A stretch of 64,000 nucleotides of DNA from Lepidonotus clava (Eukaryota; Annelida; Polychaeta; Phyllodocida; Polynoidae): assembly GCA_936440205.1 (NCBI GenBank), contig OW387135.1:37612792-37676791 (forward strand). The letters are read 5' to 3'. The position numbers and the translations under genes were made by a program. Below, one piece after another: positions 1-14,000 of the stretch (positions are counted from its first letter, which is position 1; every line of letters starts with the position of its first letter). The notes below the pieces were generated by a model. It was given only the letters and a program-made list of their open reading frames with translations, searched no databases and was not told the origin of the DNA.

Positions 1-240
1 TTTGGAAGCAGAGTTCTTCGCATGGCCTGTGCCTGAGATTTCGGGGATGTACCTACAGTAATAAGGCCTCAGAGAAGATATCAACGAAACGGATGGACAA
101 TAGATCATTGAAGTGTTTAGGCTTATAAACTAAAACAAAATGCACAAGGGTACATGGACATGCTATTATGTTGCATATATGCTTTGGGAAATGTGCACAA
201 TGTTTACGTACTGGCCATTCGACAGAATATTGAAACCTAC

Positions 241-765
241 CTTTCCCCGTTGAAAGGTCCATTGCAGCTGACTTCCAAGTTTCCCTGATACTTCACAGTC
301 TGGTAAACCAGTTGGAAGTTTGACGTCAAGTTCTAATGATTGGCCAAATGAAAACCCGCGTTGTAAGGACAATTCAAGTGACGACTTTGTTTGCCTCTCC
401 GTCTTAAATGAGTATATTTGTAACTGACCAGTGTCGTTTCTGAATCTACTTTGAAAGAGCACGGTTGACGCTGAGTCCATGGACGTTGGCAGGTCATGAT
501 CCCCTCCAGTAGGAGGTTTCCTAGGATAAAGAGTCATCTCTTTGGCAGGTTGAAAGCCAAGAAATGATTTGTCAACATCCAGTGTAACGACCCTCTCCAG
601 TGGCCGGAGTTTCTCCTTCCAAGTTAGCCCGGCAGGGGGCACCAGCTTTACTTGCTCCATAGCACATTTTCTGATGACCTTCTCCAAATCAACCAGGGGC
701 TCCTTCTTGGAATTGTCCGCAGAATCCTCTGGGATACAGCCGTTCAGACAACACATTAACGCCAT
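241..765 (-). CDS. aerolysin/ETX-MTX2-like protein, first coding exon (partial gene)
   Basis: An open frame of 175 codons starts at the ATG at 765 and ends at the splice donor GTAGGT (235-240) in phase 0; the remaining exons lie left of the window. An in-frame TGA upstream of the ATG supports this start, and a TTTCAG acceptor near 826 suggests a 5'UTR intron. I do not recognise residues 1-95, which carry a Cys-rich start (MALMCC). Residues about 100-175 have the Ser/Thr-rich alternating pattern of the aerolysin-like ETX/MTX2 module: FRNDTGQLQIYSFKTER, then SFGQSLELDVKLPTGLP. In this family the stretch precedes or forms the membrane-inserting beta-hairpin; animals carry such genes in defence, digestion or mucosal roles. 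Nothing in the visible exon looks broken. Family call from pattern recognition only; it could be another beta-rich fold. Confidence 0.6.
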
Positions 766-2513
766 AATGGCGCCCGGTAATGGCGATGCCTGACGTGTAA
801 CCCTTCAGCAACCTTGTGTGTTCTGAAATATAAATCAGGATCAATCCATAGTCAAAAAGAAAGAACTATAATGTATGCAAGTACATGTTTATTTCGCCAG
901 TTTTGAGGATTGGCTGTGATTTGCCCCTTTGCGTATCATGAAACTACGACATGTAATTAGGGTGGTTGTCAACACATTGTAGATATGCATAGTGGTATCT
1001 GATGATGCTATGCAAATTACCTGATCATAATGTGTACCTAAGGTTTTGATAAACCACTGTTTGGTTATGATCAAGTGTCAACAAATCAGATTTAAAGTAG
1101 CTACCGCAAATCACACCAAGCCCATTTTTTCTTATAATTATATATATAATTATATATATATATATACCTTGAACTTATATATGACGATAATACATATATC
1201 AATATCTATAATATTGTGTCATTGAAATGAATAGCTGCCGGTGTCTACATTGTCAAAAGGAAGACTAGCTAGGATGCAACATTACTATAATATCAGTATG
1301 CCTTGGCCTAATTTATTACTTTCCGCCGCTCACTGGGATTTTAGTCTCATAGATTTATCATTTATATGAAGGGATTGTGTACACGAGCTACAGTGCTGCC
1401 CACAGCGAGATAGGATGGAACTAATAATATATTCAACATGGAAGCACTCCGAGCTGCATAAACAAACCACGTCTGCATGAGTCACTCCCTTAGGCCCGGC
1501 TATGAGCCTGAACAGTTACCACAAGAAACCACATCTTACTCCTCACTTCACATTTAATAGGTCACCTACAAACAAAGAGACACCGAATATTCTCATACCA
1601 CCATAGTATCTGCGATAGCACACTCTGTGTGTAGATATCTATTTGGCCATTGGAATATACTATTTACATCCAATGTGCCACTCATAGTTCTTACACCATT
1701 ATTCAGGTGCCGTTATCTCCAAATAACATGCAATGAAAATGTTGAAGCTCCTTTCATACATGCTGTCAATGTACCGCCCTAGAGTCGGCCGTTTACCTTA
1801 AAACCCTCGAAAACTGACTGCATTTTTACGAAGTGTGACAGCTACCGGTGATGGAGGTGAATCTCCAGGTGATGGTCAGCCTCATCAGACTGCACCTGTA
1901 CGTGGTCAGTAGACCCAGCATTGAACCAACATTATAACCACACGCCATTTAGGAGATCCTAGTAGGGTGGAAATAATCATGAGATACTCACATCTAATAG
2001 GGTGTATACCAAATTCCTATGCTCAATCAAACTTGGATCCCGGTTCTCTCCAGGGCAGCTGGCGTCCGTTATGCAGCTTCTGGGAATCCTAGAACCGCCG
2101 TCAGTGCTAGATGGCGCCACATGTTATTGACATGCTATCATCTGGTCCCTAGAAATGTCGCAGCTTTTCAATTGAACGGTAGCATAATGAATGAGAAGTA
2201 TAACTAATGACGAAAAACATTCTGGAATGTGATCTACGCTCGTTACAGCCGTATTTATATTTATTGACAATGTCATACATTGGCTCCACCCCCAAGCACT
2301 TCATCGGTTCTAAAAGTTTTTATTTTTGGAGGGAAAAACGTACTTCAGGCCAACATAAGTTTATTAATCGCTAATACAAATATACTTATGGTCGAAGTTA
2401 TAAACATAAATGATAAAGTATTAGAATGAGTATAATTACCATATCATAATAATTCATAACATCAAAGAATTAGACTTGTATCTTTAACCGTTCAATAATA
2501 CAAAACTATTTCT
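766..2513. other. intergenic DNA, no gene seen
   Basis: AT-rich spacer between the ETX-like gene and the repeat cluster that starts at 2514. It holds an imperfect (TA)n tract near 1137-1166. I see no exon bounded by convincing splice sites on either strand. The part just right of 765 must contain the promoter and 5'UTR intron of the leftward ETX-like gene. Confidence 0.5.
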
Positions 2514-3163
2514 TTAACCCTTTCACTGCTGAATATGTCATTCTACAGTTCATATTTAAAGAGATATTACCAAAAATATGAGAATTACCCTTAAAAATGC
2601 CTAAAAACAAATTTTCTCTAGATTTTTCTGGTAGAATTTGTTTTTATGTGTGTTGAATGAAAACATTCTAAATGTTGGCACTGTGCCAATTGGACAAACT
2701 TGCCAAATTGGCTATCTTGCTTATATCTGCATTATCTTCCAATCATTGGTTTCCATGGTAACCATCAATTTGTGAAATCTTGATTTTATTTGTTTAAAAG
2801 AGAACAAGAAAGGTTTATTGTGTTTAAACAAAAAAAAAACTGTTCGATTATCATAAATGAAACCAAAGTTATGATTTTTTGAAAATCATATAATTTTCAA
2901 CAAATTAACAATTTTTTTTATAATTTAAATAATGAGGGCAAATTCATCCTTGTCTATCCTGCTACAAGGTTGCTGAATTGCAATTCTATTATTTTTTAAT
3001 GAACTGATGCTATATTCAAATGACCATATCTCGGGTTCTAATTGGAATTCTTTTGAAAATTCTTTCAGATCCTGAAAGCTCAACCCCTCCTCTTTGTCCA
3101 TACCATTCCTATGGAAATTAAGTATAGAGCCACTTTTGTGGCTTCCCGTGGTGAAAGGATTAA
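2514..3163. mobile_element. piggyBac-like MITE (TTAA-flanked)
   Basis: About 650 bp bounded by TTAA at both ends. The left end reads TTAACCCTTTCACTGC and the right end reads GTGGTGAAAGGATTAA, which pair as imperfect terminal inverted repeats. TTAA targets with CCCTTT termini are characteristic of piggyBac-superfamily non-autonomous elements. No transposase frame is present. Internal landmarks (CAGTGCCAA, TTACCATGGTAACC types) recur in inverted orientation at about 5680-6205, so this is a repeated family. Confidence 0.6.
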
Positions 3164-3448
3164 AGGGTGACTTTGAAATTCTTTGAGCATGAAATATCAA
3201 GAACTCCAATGCTAAAAATATTTTAAGGATATTCCAAATGCAGAGATAGTTATAAAACTTTATTATTTGGTACATCACAAGGACACTAATTGGGAATCCC
3301 CATCTTTCAAAAAAGGGAATCCCCAACTCTTATTAGTGTGTAGAAAAGAATTTCAACTTCAGGTTATAAACACTTGAATCTTTTACTCCCCTACATTTAT
3401 TCAATAACCTGAGTTATATGTAAAAATATGCACATGCATGCACTCTTA

Positions 3449-4627
3449 ATGCCATACTACACTACGTGTTGGGTCACATTCGGTTTGGGTTGCATAGCCC
3501 AATGCTAGTGATTCGTGTTAGTTTACAGACATGTTTGTCTAGCTGGGTACCCAATGCATGCCAACGCAACCCAACGCAATCCCCCACGCGTACCAAATGC
3601 AGTATAATATACTTCGCGTTGGGTTGCATTGGGACCCAATGTGTAGTGTGATAAGTCCTACTTATAGACGTTGTGCACATGACGTCACACACTCCAAATT
3701 TGCATGGCCGCCATGTTGGTGATCAGCTTATATTTATCATTATCCACAATTCTACAACATCTGTGCTATAGATTTTATTCTATTTCATCAAATAAAACCA
3801 CAATGAATCATAATTAGATGTTATTATCTATAATTCATGGAAATATTTAATAGCCACGTGGGTGTGATGACCATGTGGTGATCACCAAAATATTGTCACG
3901 TGACCACGTCTGGACAAGGTCTATACTACATATTGGGTCTCTGCTCGCGTTGGGTGTGTTGCCAAATGCGAATGGTTCGCGTTTAATAGGGCTGTATTAA
4001 GACTATGACACGACCCGTTGGGTCGTGTCAAGATCCAACATGACCCAACATGAAATATGTTATACTTCGCATTTGGCATGTGTTTAGCATGTGTTGGGGG
4101 TCGCGTTGGCATGCATTAGTGTTGCGTTGGCATGCGTTGGCTCGCATTTTTTTACAAACATGCTGGTAAAATAACTCGAATACCTTGCGAACAGTCCCCA
4201 ACGCGTAGTGTAATATGGCCTATATGCTCTTACTACAGATATAACGTGAACCAGACATGTTGGGTAACACGACCTATGCGTAGTATAATTAGGGCTTAAA
4301 TGCCATATTACACTACATGTTGGGTCACATTCACGTTGGGTCGCATTGCCCAACGAGTCTGACTCGCATTATTTTACCAACATGTTTGTAAAAAAAACGC
4401 ATGCCAACGCGACCCATCCAAGCCAACACAACCCCAGTGCGTGCCACCATGACCCAACGTGACCCCAATGTGTGCCACAACATGAAGGATAGTATGTTTC
4501 CGTTGGGTCACGTTCACATCTGACGCGTAGTTTAATATACCCTAAATACACCCCTTATGCGCATTAGATGCATTGGGCAACTCAAACCAACGCGACCATA
4601 GGCCCGACGCATAGTGTAATATGGCCT
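3449..4627. repeat. nested cluster of GTTGGGT / TATTACACTAC inverted-repeat elements
   Basis: The region is built from variants of two themes: a terminus like GGCCATATTACACTACGCGT with its reverse complement, and internal runs of TTGGGT and CGCGTTGG. Termini facing right are seen near 3451, 3919 and 4299; termini facing left near 3640, 4203, 4524 and 4607. At least three elements of about 200-300 bp thus lie side by side or nested. No coding capacity is apparent. The DNA-transposon superfamily is unclear. Confidence 0.5.
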
Positions 4628-5679
4628 TTATACTAACTGGCCTATAAGTTACACTTCGTACACATTGGGTTGTATAGGCATATCATAATGGACAATTGTT
4701 ATGCTATTTTAGTATTTAAAAAAAAGGAGGATCATAATGGTTTGAGGACATTTTTAGAATACGTTGACGAAAAGGAATATAATTATAGTCACGTTATTTA
4801 TTTTTGTTGAGGCGAATTAATTAAAACCAGTCATATATAAGACACAACTATGCTGCGTGTCACTCTACTGATTTAAAAAAAAGTGCTGTCTGCCGAATTT
4901 ATTAAAACCCCTATATCATGTGTTTTTCTCCATGTCGCTAAACTTCATGCTACCTGTCAAATAAAAAGAATTGCCTTGTCTCCCTGTCGATTTTGATGGT
5001 CTACAGCAATACTGCTATTAGCTGATAAGCTGTTCACCCTAATGATAAATCGGGATGCGTTCCGACGTAGCTCTTGCGACCTTTGTACATGTAGGCCTAT
5101 GTCGACAAGTATGTCTGCCATTTGCATGATACCTAGACCTTGTTTGCCTAAAGTTGGAAATACAGGCCCATACATAGCTATATACTTATAATTATATTGA
5201 CATCATGCCTCCGAACCAGCCATCCAAGCCAACTGTGGCAATTCTTAGTCCGTTCATATTTCAACTACCCCCCCGACCCCCCATGAAAGGGGATTCCTGG
5301 TGGTGGTTATGGTGGTGATAGGTTTAATTTATTGTATGAAAAACAACGCCCATGCACGAGCTTAACTTTGTGACTATCGTACAGCTGTTAATACCTCTTC
5401 AGATAATTAAGGTCACCAGATCTACCTCAACGATGAGTACCTCCTGAAATTACCGCTACATGGTGGTCTTTTTGTCAACATAGGCTGCATACAATGCAAG
5501 AATGTGCCTGCCCTGATAGCTTTATGACAGTTAGATCCAGTGCAGGTAAACATATATATGTATATACCCCTTACACTGCCAGAGGCCTCATATGGGGCCC
5601 TATAGTAAAATCCCATAGGAACACCATTGAAAGAATGCAAATTATGCTTTCAGAATCTGAAAGAATTTTTCAGATATTT

Positions 5680-6205
5680 CAATAAGAACAAGAGATACAG
5701 GTATTTGAACATCGGACTATCAAGTCAACCAAAAATGTTAGAATTGCGATTCGAGAAAGCATAAACATAATATTTACATTTGAATTTGCCATACTAATCA
5801 AAAATAATGAAAAATGGGTGAATTTATGTAAATTACATGATTTTTGATTTGCTCTAACTTTTCTTTCATTTATGATAATCACAAACAGTCTTTTGCACAA
5901 AAAAGATAATGTTTTCATGTTATTTTTATAAAGAGTGTCATAGTTATTTTATGAATTATCGGTTACCATGGTAACCTGCAAATTACGATAGTACGAACAA
6001 TTACTCCACGCAAGAAATTTGCCTTATTGGCACAGTGCCAACATTTGGAACGTTTATATCAAAATTATTGAAAAAAGCTTTTCATCTGAAGAATCTAAAC
6101 TAAATTTGAGTTTTAGGGAATTTATGCACTAATTTTTGTATTTTGGGCAATATCTATGTAAATATCAGTTACATTGTGATATATCTGGCAGTGAAAGGGA
6201 TACTA
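5680..6205. repeat. inverted copy of the 2514-3163 repeat family
   Basis: Landmarks of the 2514-3163 element recur here on the other strand: TTACCATGGTAACC, TTGGCACAGTGCCAA and the terminal GGCAGTGAAAGGG near 6187. The copy is diverged; I could not place an exact TTAA at its ends. It is probably an older insertion of the same piggyBac-like MITE family. Confidence 0.45.
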
Positions 6206-6625
6206 TATATAATATTATAGGATTATATGTAAGTTTCTATTATGTTCATCATTTAATGAAATAATTTTAGGTATGGGTGCGATTTTAAAATAATCTATGC
6301 TATTTGGATCTGTTTTACCCAATTGCGTCCAGAATCGTTTCAAAATGTACTAAACCTAACAGTACTTAGAATCCAATTTGGTGGGTTAAGTCCCTCATCA
6401 GTCATAATGTCAGACCGTTATATTTTGCTCAGATCTAGCTTTGTATACCATTACCTTCTCCAGCAAGATCCCTTGGGGCTGGATTAACATTGGGAGTCTC
6501 TACCCTAAGCCCCAGCCTATATTGATTCATTGACGTATTAATTGACTGACTTTTGGAATTAATAGTTGGGAGCCCCAAACTCTGTATCAAATTTCTGTAC
6601 CAACCTAATGGTCGGTTCAGCCAGT

Positions 6626-6695
6626 CAGGGGCGGATCGAGGAGGGTGGGCGGGCGGCCGGGCCCCCACCTCCTTTCAGTTCCTGGATCCGCCCTA
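6626..6695. mobile_element. very short hAT-like MITE
   Basis: About 70 bp starting CAGGGGCGGATC and ending near GATCCGCCCTA, imperfect inverted termini around a GC-rich core. CAGGGGCGGATC-type ends are typical of hAT-derived MITEs in many animals. No clear 8 bp target duplication could be read. Confidence 0.45.
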
Positions 6696-7281
6696 AGCCT
6701 GAGGCAATAAACCAGGGAATGAATCGGTCGGACATAGGACTGTCATGTGGAAATTGCTATCAGCTACGTGTTGGGAATGGACTGCATTACTCAATCAATG
6801 TTTGAACTTTCTACAGATAATTAATGGTATGCGTTTTATACTCAAATAATCATTAAATCCGATAAACGAGTCAATGATGTCCTGTCAGAAAGGTAAGCGT
6901 CTACAGATACAGATTTGCAATCCCTATAGAGATCATGTAGACTTTGATCGGGGTGTCCTTAGAAATGATCATCTAATGTCCCCATAAAAAGCTTAGTCGC
7001 TTGTTACCACCGTATCAAATACAGACTTCGCATTTCCATTTAAACTAAAAGATCCTCGAATGTCGCATTTCTAATTAAGAATTTGCATGCGAATTAAAAT
7101 TATCCATGCCCATAAGCAATCACACGGTCAATTTGAGGGGTATACATCCGCATTCACGTCTTCCTTCTTTGTAGTCCATAAATATAGCTAACTCTGATCA
7201 ATGAATATGCGTCGGATAGGTATCCGATATATATATATATATTATGTGCTATATTAAGCACGCTAACCGCGAAATAACCTG

Positions 7282-7699
7282 CAGGGGCGGCTCCAGAGAT
7301 TTCAGAAAAGTGGGCGTCCTTGTAAACAAATTTAAAGCGACACCTTTCTAGGCTAGAATTTTACACTAAAACATGTTAACTTGGAGAGAAAAAAAGGGAA
7401 TGGTGCTGATGGGGGGTCCCTATGTCGCGTGTCGAATTTAAGAAATACTATCACTAGGCTATATATATTATTTAGAATTTTCCTGACAATTTTAAGAATT
7501 AACCCCTTGTCCCATATCGAATTTAAGAAAAAGCCCACGTCATGTCTTTTATCTTTTTCTTCATGTTACTAAGGCTCAGTGACATGTCACAAATCGAAGT
7601 TGAGAAAAGGCCAGGTCGCCCTGTCGATTTTAGGGGTCTATACCCATAGTGGGGGAGGGGACGCACGCCTCAGGCGCCTCCCCTCTAAATCCGTCCCTG
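7282..7699. mobile_element. hAT-like MITE
   Basis: About 418 bp starting CAGGGGCGGCTCCAG and ending AAATCCGTCCCTG, diverged inverted termini of the CAGGGGCGG type. The interior is AT-rich with a GC-rich stretch before the right end and has no transposase frame. The element lies about 280 bp upstream of the SDR start codon, so it may border the SDR promoter. Confidence 0.45.
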
Positions 7700-7976
7700 G
7701 CCTGTATAATCTATGTCAGTAGTAGGTTACCAGACCACATGGAACAGTGTTGTGGTCCACTTTCCCGTCAGTCTGCGGTCCCCAATCGTTACGCTATTAT
7801 CTGAACCACACAGCAAAGTCTACTCCACTTGATCACTGCATGTAGCCCAGGTGCTGACCTTGGAAAGACACGACTTATCGAGTTGCGACTCAGACCGGTA
7901 TTACAGCTGTTGCTGATTCTAACAGTGGAAACTGAGACCTGCAGGGAATCACTGACACTCACTCCACTGTCTAGAG

Positions 7977-10856
7977 ATGGCAGCATATAAAGATAAGGTG
8001 GTCATCGTTACAGGTAATTGTTTTTGGATGGTTATTCTTTACAGGCTATTCAACGACAACAACATGGACAGGGTGTGCCCAAAAATAGAGGCTGCTTGGT
8101 ATAAGCTGATACCCTGGTGGACGATTTTGTCACGAGGGTGTCCATCATGTTATCACCTCAGTAGTCAACGTCTTGATAGAGGATACTCTAGTGTTTGTGT
8201 AATGTTGATCGGTTGACCATCTTTGTTCACTGAGTAATTTATAGTAACTTATAAAAAAAAAAAAAAAAGGGGGGAAAAAAAGGGGGGGGGGGGGGGTTCG
8301 GGAGCATAGCCCCCTGATTGCTAGCTAATATTCGCATCAAATATTCAACAAAACCTGATAATCAAATCAATAGTCTTGTAATTCTTGAAGGCTATAGGCT
8401 AAACTTTGATCGGCACTGGGGGTCGGGGTGGCCAACGTCGTAGAGGCGTTGGTAGCACTTGTTGGCATTGGCCCTTCATGGGTTCGAGTCCCAAGGCGGG
8501 CAGCATGGAAAAAGGACATTTGGAGGACCCCTGCACGGAATTGTTCCCAAATGTCCACAGGACTGAAGTGGAAGAACATTTAATAAAGTGAACTCAGCCT
8601 GGATAAAAATCCAATCAAAAAAAAAAAATCCGACCCTAATCTCCTCTTATTGTGGTACATTTACTAGTAAATGGCAGCTGTACCAGGAGAGTAATGGGTT
8701 GATAATCTGTTCTTATTATACCTTAGGGTGATACAAGTTTAGTAGTTAAGAGTTTAACTCAGGGCGATACAAACCTGGGTGATAACCAGACTTGGGCGAT
8801 ACAGAAACTTTTTATTCTTCTAAAATTCATGAAAAATTGAGATCATTAAGAAATAAAAAGTCTAACATGTGTGTTATCTGCACAACGTTTCTAGCTGCTT
8901 ACTGTTTGTGGATTTGATGGATATCAAGAAAGTTATATGAAAAAACATTAACCCTTTAGACCCCTCCGATCATGAATATGATTTGCTGGATTTCCCCAGG
9001 ATTTCCATGGATTTCCCTCAGAAATCCCTTAAATTTTTTTCAATTGAGAAAGCTCAATGGTTTGCCCACCCTTAAAAATCAAAATAATAGAAATCTGGTT
9101 TGATGCATTGAAAAGGGAATTGAATCAGCTTTCAAACGATATATCTGCCATTTCTGTATACTGAAAACTTTTGAGAGTGTTCTCTTTGGAAAAATATGGA
9201 AAAATTATGGAAAAATGGCCGTTTTTCCGGGCGGCCACGGCCGGATCGGGGAGTACACCATCGGGCGGATGTGGCTGGATTGGGGGCTAAAGGGTTAAAA
9301 AAATGTGCAGCATCACAGCCCCACCATCACTGATTGCTGTGCATCCTTCCTTGAGAGCTCAGACCTATCAGAAAAGGTATAATAAATCCATAACCAACCG
9401 AGAAGGGAGTACGAGGGAGGTTATCACCCTTCGCCAGGACTCCAATATCAGCCCTCGGCTGGCCCTTCAGGCCCTGGCCGAGGGCTGATATCGGGGTCCC
9501 GGCTCGGGGTGATAACCTCCCTCGTACTCCCTTCTCGGTTGGTTATATGTATTGCCTAGCACTATCACACAAAGTGTCAGTTACACCAGAGAGAGTAAAG
9601 TTAAAACACCTAGAAAAGTAACATCATTTTTATCAATTCTAGGCAATACCGTATGGTTTAAATCCATCCCAATTATTATGCTGTACCACTAAATGCGATG
9701 TTTAATTGACAGTGTCCAATCATTAGTTGTTTTTTTAAGTTAAGGATTTCTATTTTCTTTTTAAAAAAGGGAGAAGAATAGTGAAACAGTGTAGCAACTG
9801 ACGCTTTATATCCTTATCAGGGGGCGCTCGTGACCACTTATTCTATTTGTTACAAAGAAGTGGTAAAAAATTGCAATACCAATATTTTTGTCGTAGGCCT
9901 AAATATAACGTTTCTGCATGGATTTTTGATTAACAAATCTTTTTTGAAAAAAAATGTAGTCAACCTGTCTTAGGGGTGTCCATCCGCTTATATTTATATG
10001 GTTTATGCAAGCAGATACTTATATCATTATAAGCTAGTTTATGACATGCTAAATTGTAAATAGAGCAATTTTTTACATGAAGAATTATGTAGGAAGTTCA
10101 AGTTTATTTTCACAAAATAACCTTTTTTTTGTAAGATTATCTAATACAGGTAATGAATTTTATGTTGTTCACCTGATGCTTTTTTTAAACTGTTCCAGAC
10201 ACTATTTCAAAATTCCTTGTATTTTGTATAACTTTAGAGAACAAGTTATGGTGTATATATCGTGAAAACCGCCCTTTGATAAACAGGTGCAAGTTCAGGA
10301 ATAGGTGAAGGAACTGCAGTTGAATACGCCAAACAAGGTGCGAAGGTTGTACTTGGAGGCCGCAATGAAGAAAATTTGAAAAAATCCGGTCAGTTGTGCG
10401 AACAGGCAGGCGCTTCCCCTGATAATGTGAGTATCAATTATCTATAATTGTTTTCTTATTTAGGTCAAGGGACAATCAGCCACTACTTGAATGATATAGA
10501 TATGAATGTATGTGTATTGCATTAGTTGCTTGATTATCTTGTTGAAAAATAACTGCCAGGTACTGTCCACTGAAAAAGACTAAAGTTGCCAACGTTCTTG
10601 ATAATTTTCAAAGACTCAAGAATTTCCTAAAAACGGGACACTGACGTCAATTAGAACTACGTCAATCTCCTTTTTGATGTTTCTTGTCTTATTAAGTCAA
10701 ATAAAAAATCGACAATCAGTATAAATATACAGAACATTAATATAAATGAATACACTGTCCTCAGTCATATATACTCAAGACCTTAAGTTTGGTATACTTC
10801 AATAGAACAATAGAAAGGCTGTACAAAACAAACTTCTGAAAATGGATCGGTGAATT

Positions 10857-10926
<70 letters not shown>

Positions 10927-10998
10927 CCTATATATATATAGTCGAAATAATAAAACAGATATTTAACAAAATTAATGTACTTGTATCATTTTTTCTAG

Positions 10999-11045
<47 letters not shown>

Positions 11046-14000
11046 TATACCATGTTAATATACAAGGTATAAAAATGTTTAGTAGAAACACATTAAAATC
11101 GTTAATTTGTCCATGGTTATTATAGATATTGCTCGTCATTGGGGATGTCACCAAAGCAGAGGACTGCAACAAAATTGTTGATAAGGCGGTGGAAAGGTTT
11201 GGTGGCATTGACATCTTGGTGAGTTATCGTTGATGATCAGATAGAATTGATCTAGTACTACATATAAAATGCAATATAAAATGTAACATCTACAGTTCTT
11301 TACATTGGTGTGATAACAATTTCATTTTTCATGTCGGATTCCGACGATGCTTTACTTTACTGCTATACTGCTTTTTTGAACATCTTTTTCACCTTAGGGG
11401 TCTTCCATTAAGTATATACGCATCAAGGTTGTGTCAATGATAACTGGGTTATGTTGTAGCAGGTCGTTTATTAGATTAACATATCCAGGTGGCCACCTGG
11501 AACACACATAAAGGTATACATTAGAAGAGAGTATATAAAAAATTCTGCTAGAAACACATAAAGACCCAGACTTCTCACCGAATGTTCCTGATTTCATTTA
11601 TAAAAACTTTTCTCGTTACACAAAACATATGAATGCAAAACGGTTCTCGGGCGGGATAGGTATTTTCTACAGAAAACATTTGTCACCCTATATTTCCACT
11701 GTCTCACACTCTGAACATATAGTTTGGATAAGACTGAACTTTGGGAAGAGATCTGATACTGAAAACGTCATGAACATTGGCTGTGTCTATTTACCGCCAG
11801 AGAACTCACCATACATACGTGCAAATGATTGTGACTATTTTGAAAACCTGCAGGATGAAATATGTATGTATTCTAATGATCCTATCTTCTTATGTGGTGA
11901 CTTTAATGCTCGTACACAAAATTTGGTGGATACTTTGCCAGTTATATCAGGGTCAGATGGCAGTTTTACATCAGTTGCAGCTCCCACTTTGCTGCCAGAT
12001 GTCTATACAGGATCTCGGAAAAACAAAGATCAAGGCATACCCAACAATCATGGTAAAAAACTTATCGAAATTTGTCACAGTTCTGATATGCTTATTTTGA
12101 ATGGTAGGGTGGGCGACAATACAGATAACTTTACTTGTTATAAAGAGACTGGTCAGAGTGTGGTAGATTATCTTATTGCATCCGTTAACTACATAAGTAT
12201 GATAGACCATTTTAGTTTGTCCTCTAAGAAAGTTAACTCAGACCATGTAGCTCTGATGTTTTCTTTCAATCTAGAGATCGAAGAAGTACCAGAGAGTAGG
12301 AAATCTAAAACTGAAAGATATTCGCGTTACTCTTGGGACCCTATGAAAAAAGAACAATATACTAGATGCTTTTATGATATTGATACCCTAGCAGCTTTCG
12401 ACAACTTAATATGTAGTGTAACTAACTATCCATCTGTTGATGTTTTGTGCCAAGATTTTTATACTTTTTTGGAATGTGCAGTTACGAAGGTAAGCAAGAA
12501 AAGGTACAACAAGGGCAGGAGTACCTTTCCACAAAATGTTTGGTATGATGATGACTGTAAAGACAAAAAAAGAGATGTTAACGAATTTGCTTCCTCGCAT
12601 GATATAACTAAGGAGCCACATAGAACAACTTACATGCAGATTCATAGAGAATACAAAACTCTTATTCAAAATAAAAAAAGAAAGCACTTTCTTAAGGTAC
12701 GGCTAGAACTTGAAAGCATGGTCTCTAATAATCCTCAGCACTACTGGAACTTTTGGAAAAAACACAAGAAAACTTTAATGTCTGACATCAACATTACAGT
12801 ATTCACAGAGTACTTTAAGGAACAAGTGAAACCACCTTTACAACCCGATTTCATGGATATCAATTTAGGTATGCAAGAAGATCCCATTAGTTTAGGTCCT
12901 ATACACAGTAACATAAGTGATGACATCTTAAATTCTGTGATAACTGAAAATGAGGTTCTAATCAGTTTGAGGAAACTAAAAAACAAGAAAGCTCCAGGTA
13001 TTGACGGCATATCAGGTGAATTTTTGAAATCTGCAGAAAAAGAAATAACATTACCATTAACATTGATGTTTAATTATGTTTTACAATCTGGAGAATACCC
13101 AACTGGTTGGTGTGAGGGAATTATTAACCCACTTCATAAGAAAGGATGTACACTCAATCCTGATAATTATAGAAAAATTACAGTAATGCCAGTTATTGGA
13201 AAACTATTTGAATCAATCCTAAATTCCCGCCTCTGCATGAAAAATGAAATCTTATCGGACAATGACATATTTCAATCTGGGTTCATGAAAGACAGGATGA
13301 CTGCGGACAATGCTTTCATTCTGTACTCATTGATAATGAAACAGAAGTTTGTTAACAAGTCCCTTTATGTATGTTTCGTAGACTTTACCAAAGCATTTGA
13401 TTATGTTAACCGTGCTGCTCTAATTCATAAGCTTAAAATGCGTGGTGTTGGTGGGAAATTCCTACAGGTAATACAAAGCATGTATACTAAATCACGGTGC
13501 AGGGTTAAGGTAAATGGGGAACTAAGTGACGAGATAGAGAGTATATGTGGGGTACTACAAGGTGGGATGATCAGCCCTAAGTTATTTACAGAGTATCTAT
13601 ATGATCTAAAGAAATTCCTGAAACACAGATATGGCATTGTTCTGAACAACACTATAGTACAGTACATTTTATATGCCGATGATTTGGTTTTATGTTCAGA
13701 TACAGCAGAGGGTTTGCAAGCACAGATAGATGGAATGTTTGAATTTTGCAAAAAGTGGCATATGATTGTTAGTCTGATGAAAACAAAGGTACTCATCTTC
13801 AATAAGAAGAAAGATAGCAAAACAGATTTTAAGATAGGATCTGACACCATCGATGTCACAGATGAGTACAAATATCTTGGTTTTATTTTCAATACACGCC
13901 AGAAGGACCCACTAAGTACAATGCCAAATTATCTGATTGGGCAAGCTCGTAAAGCAAACTACCAAATGCGAAAACTAAGTGGTGAAGTGCTTGGTAAATT

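Noticed and set aside
11777-13892. Several antisense and alternate-frame open frames inside the LINE
   Set aside because: They are shadows of the long endonuclease/RT frame and have no domain of their own.
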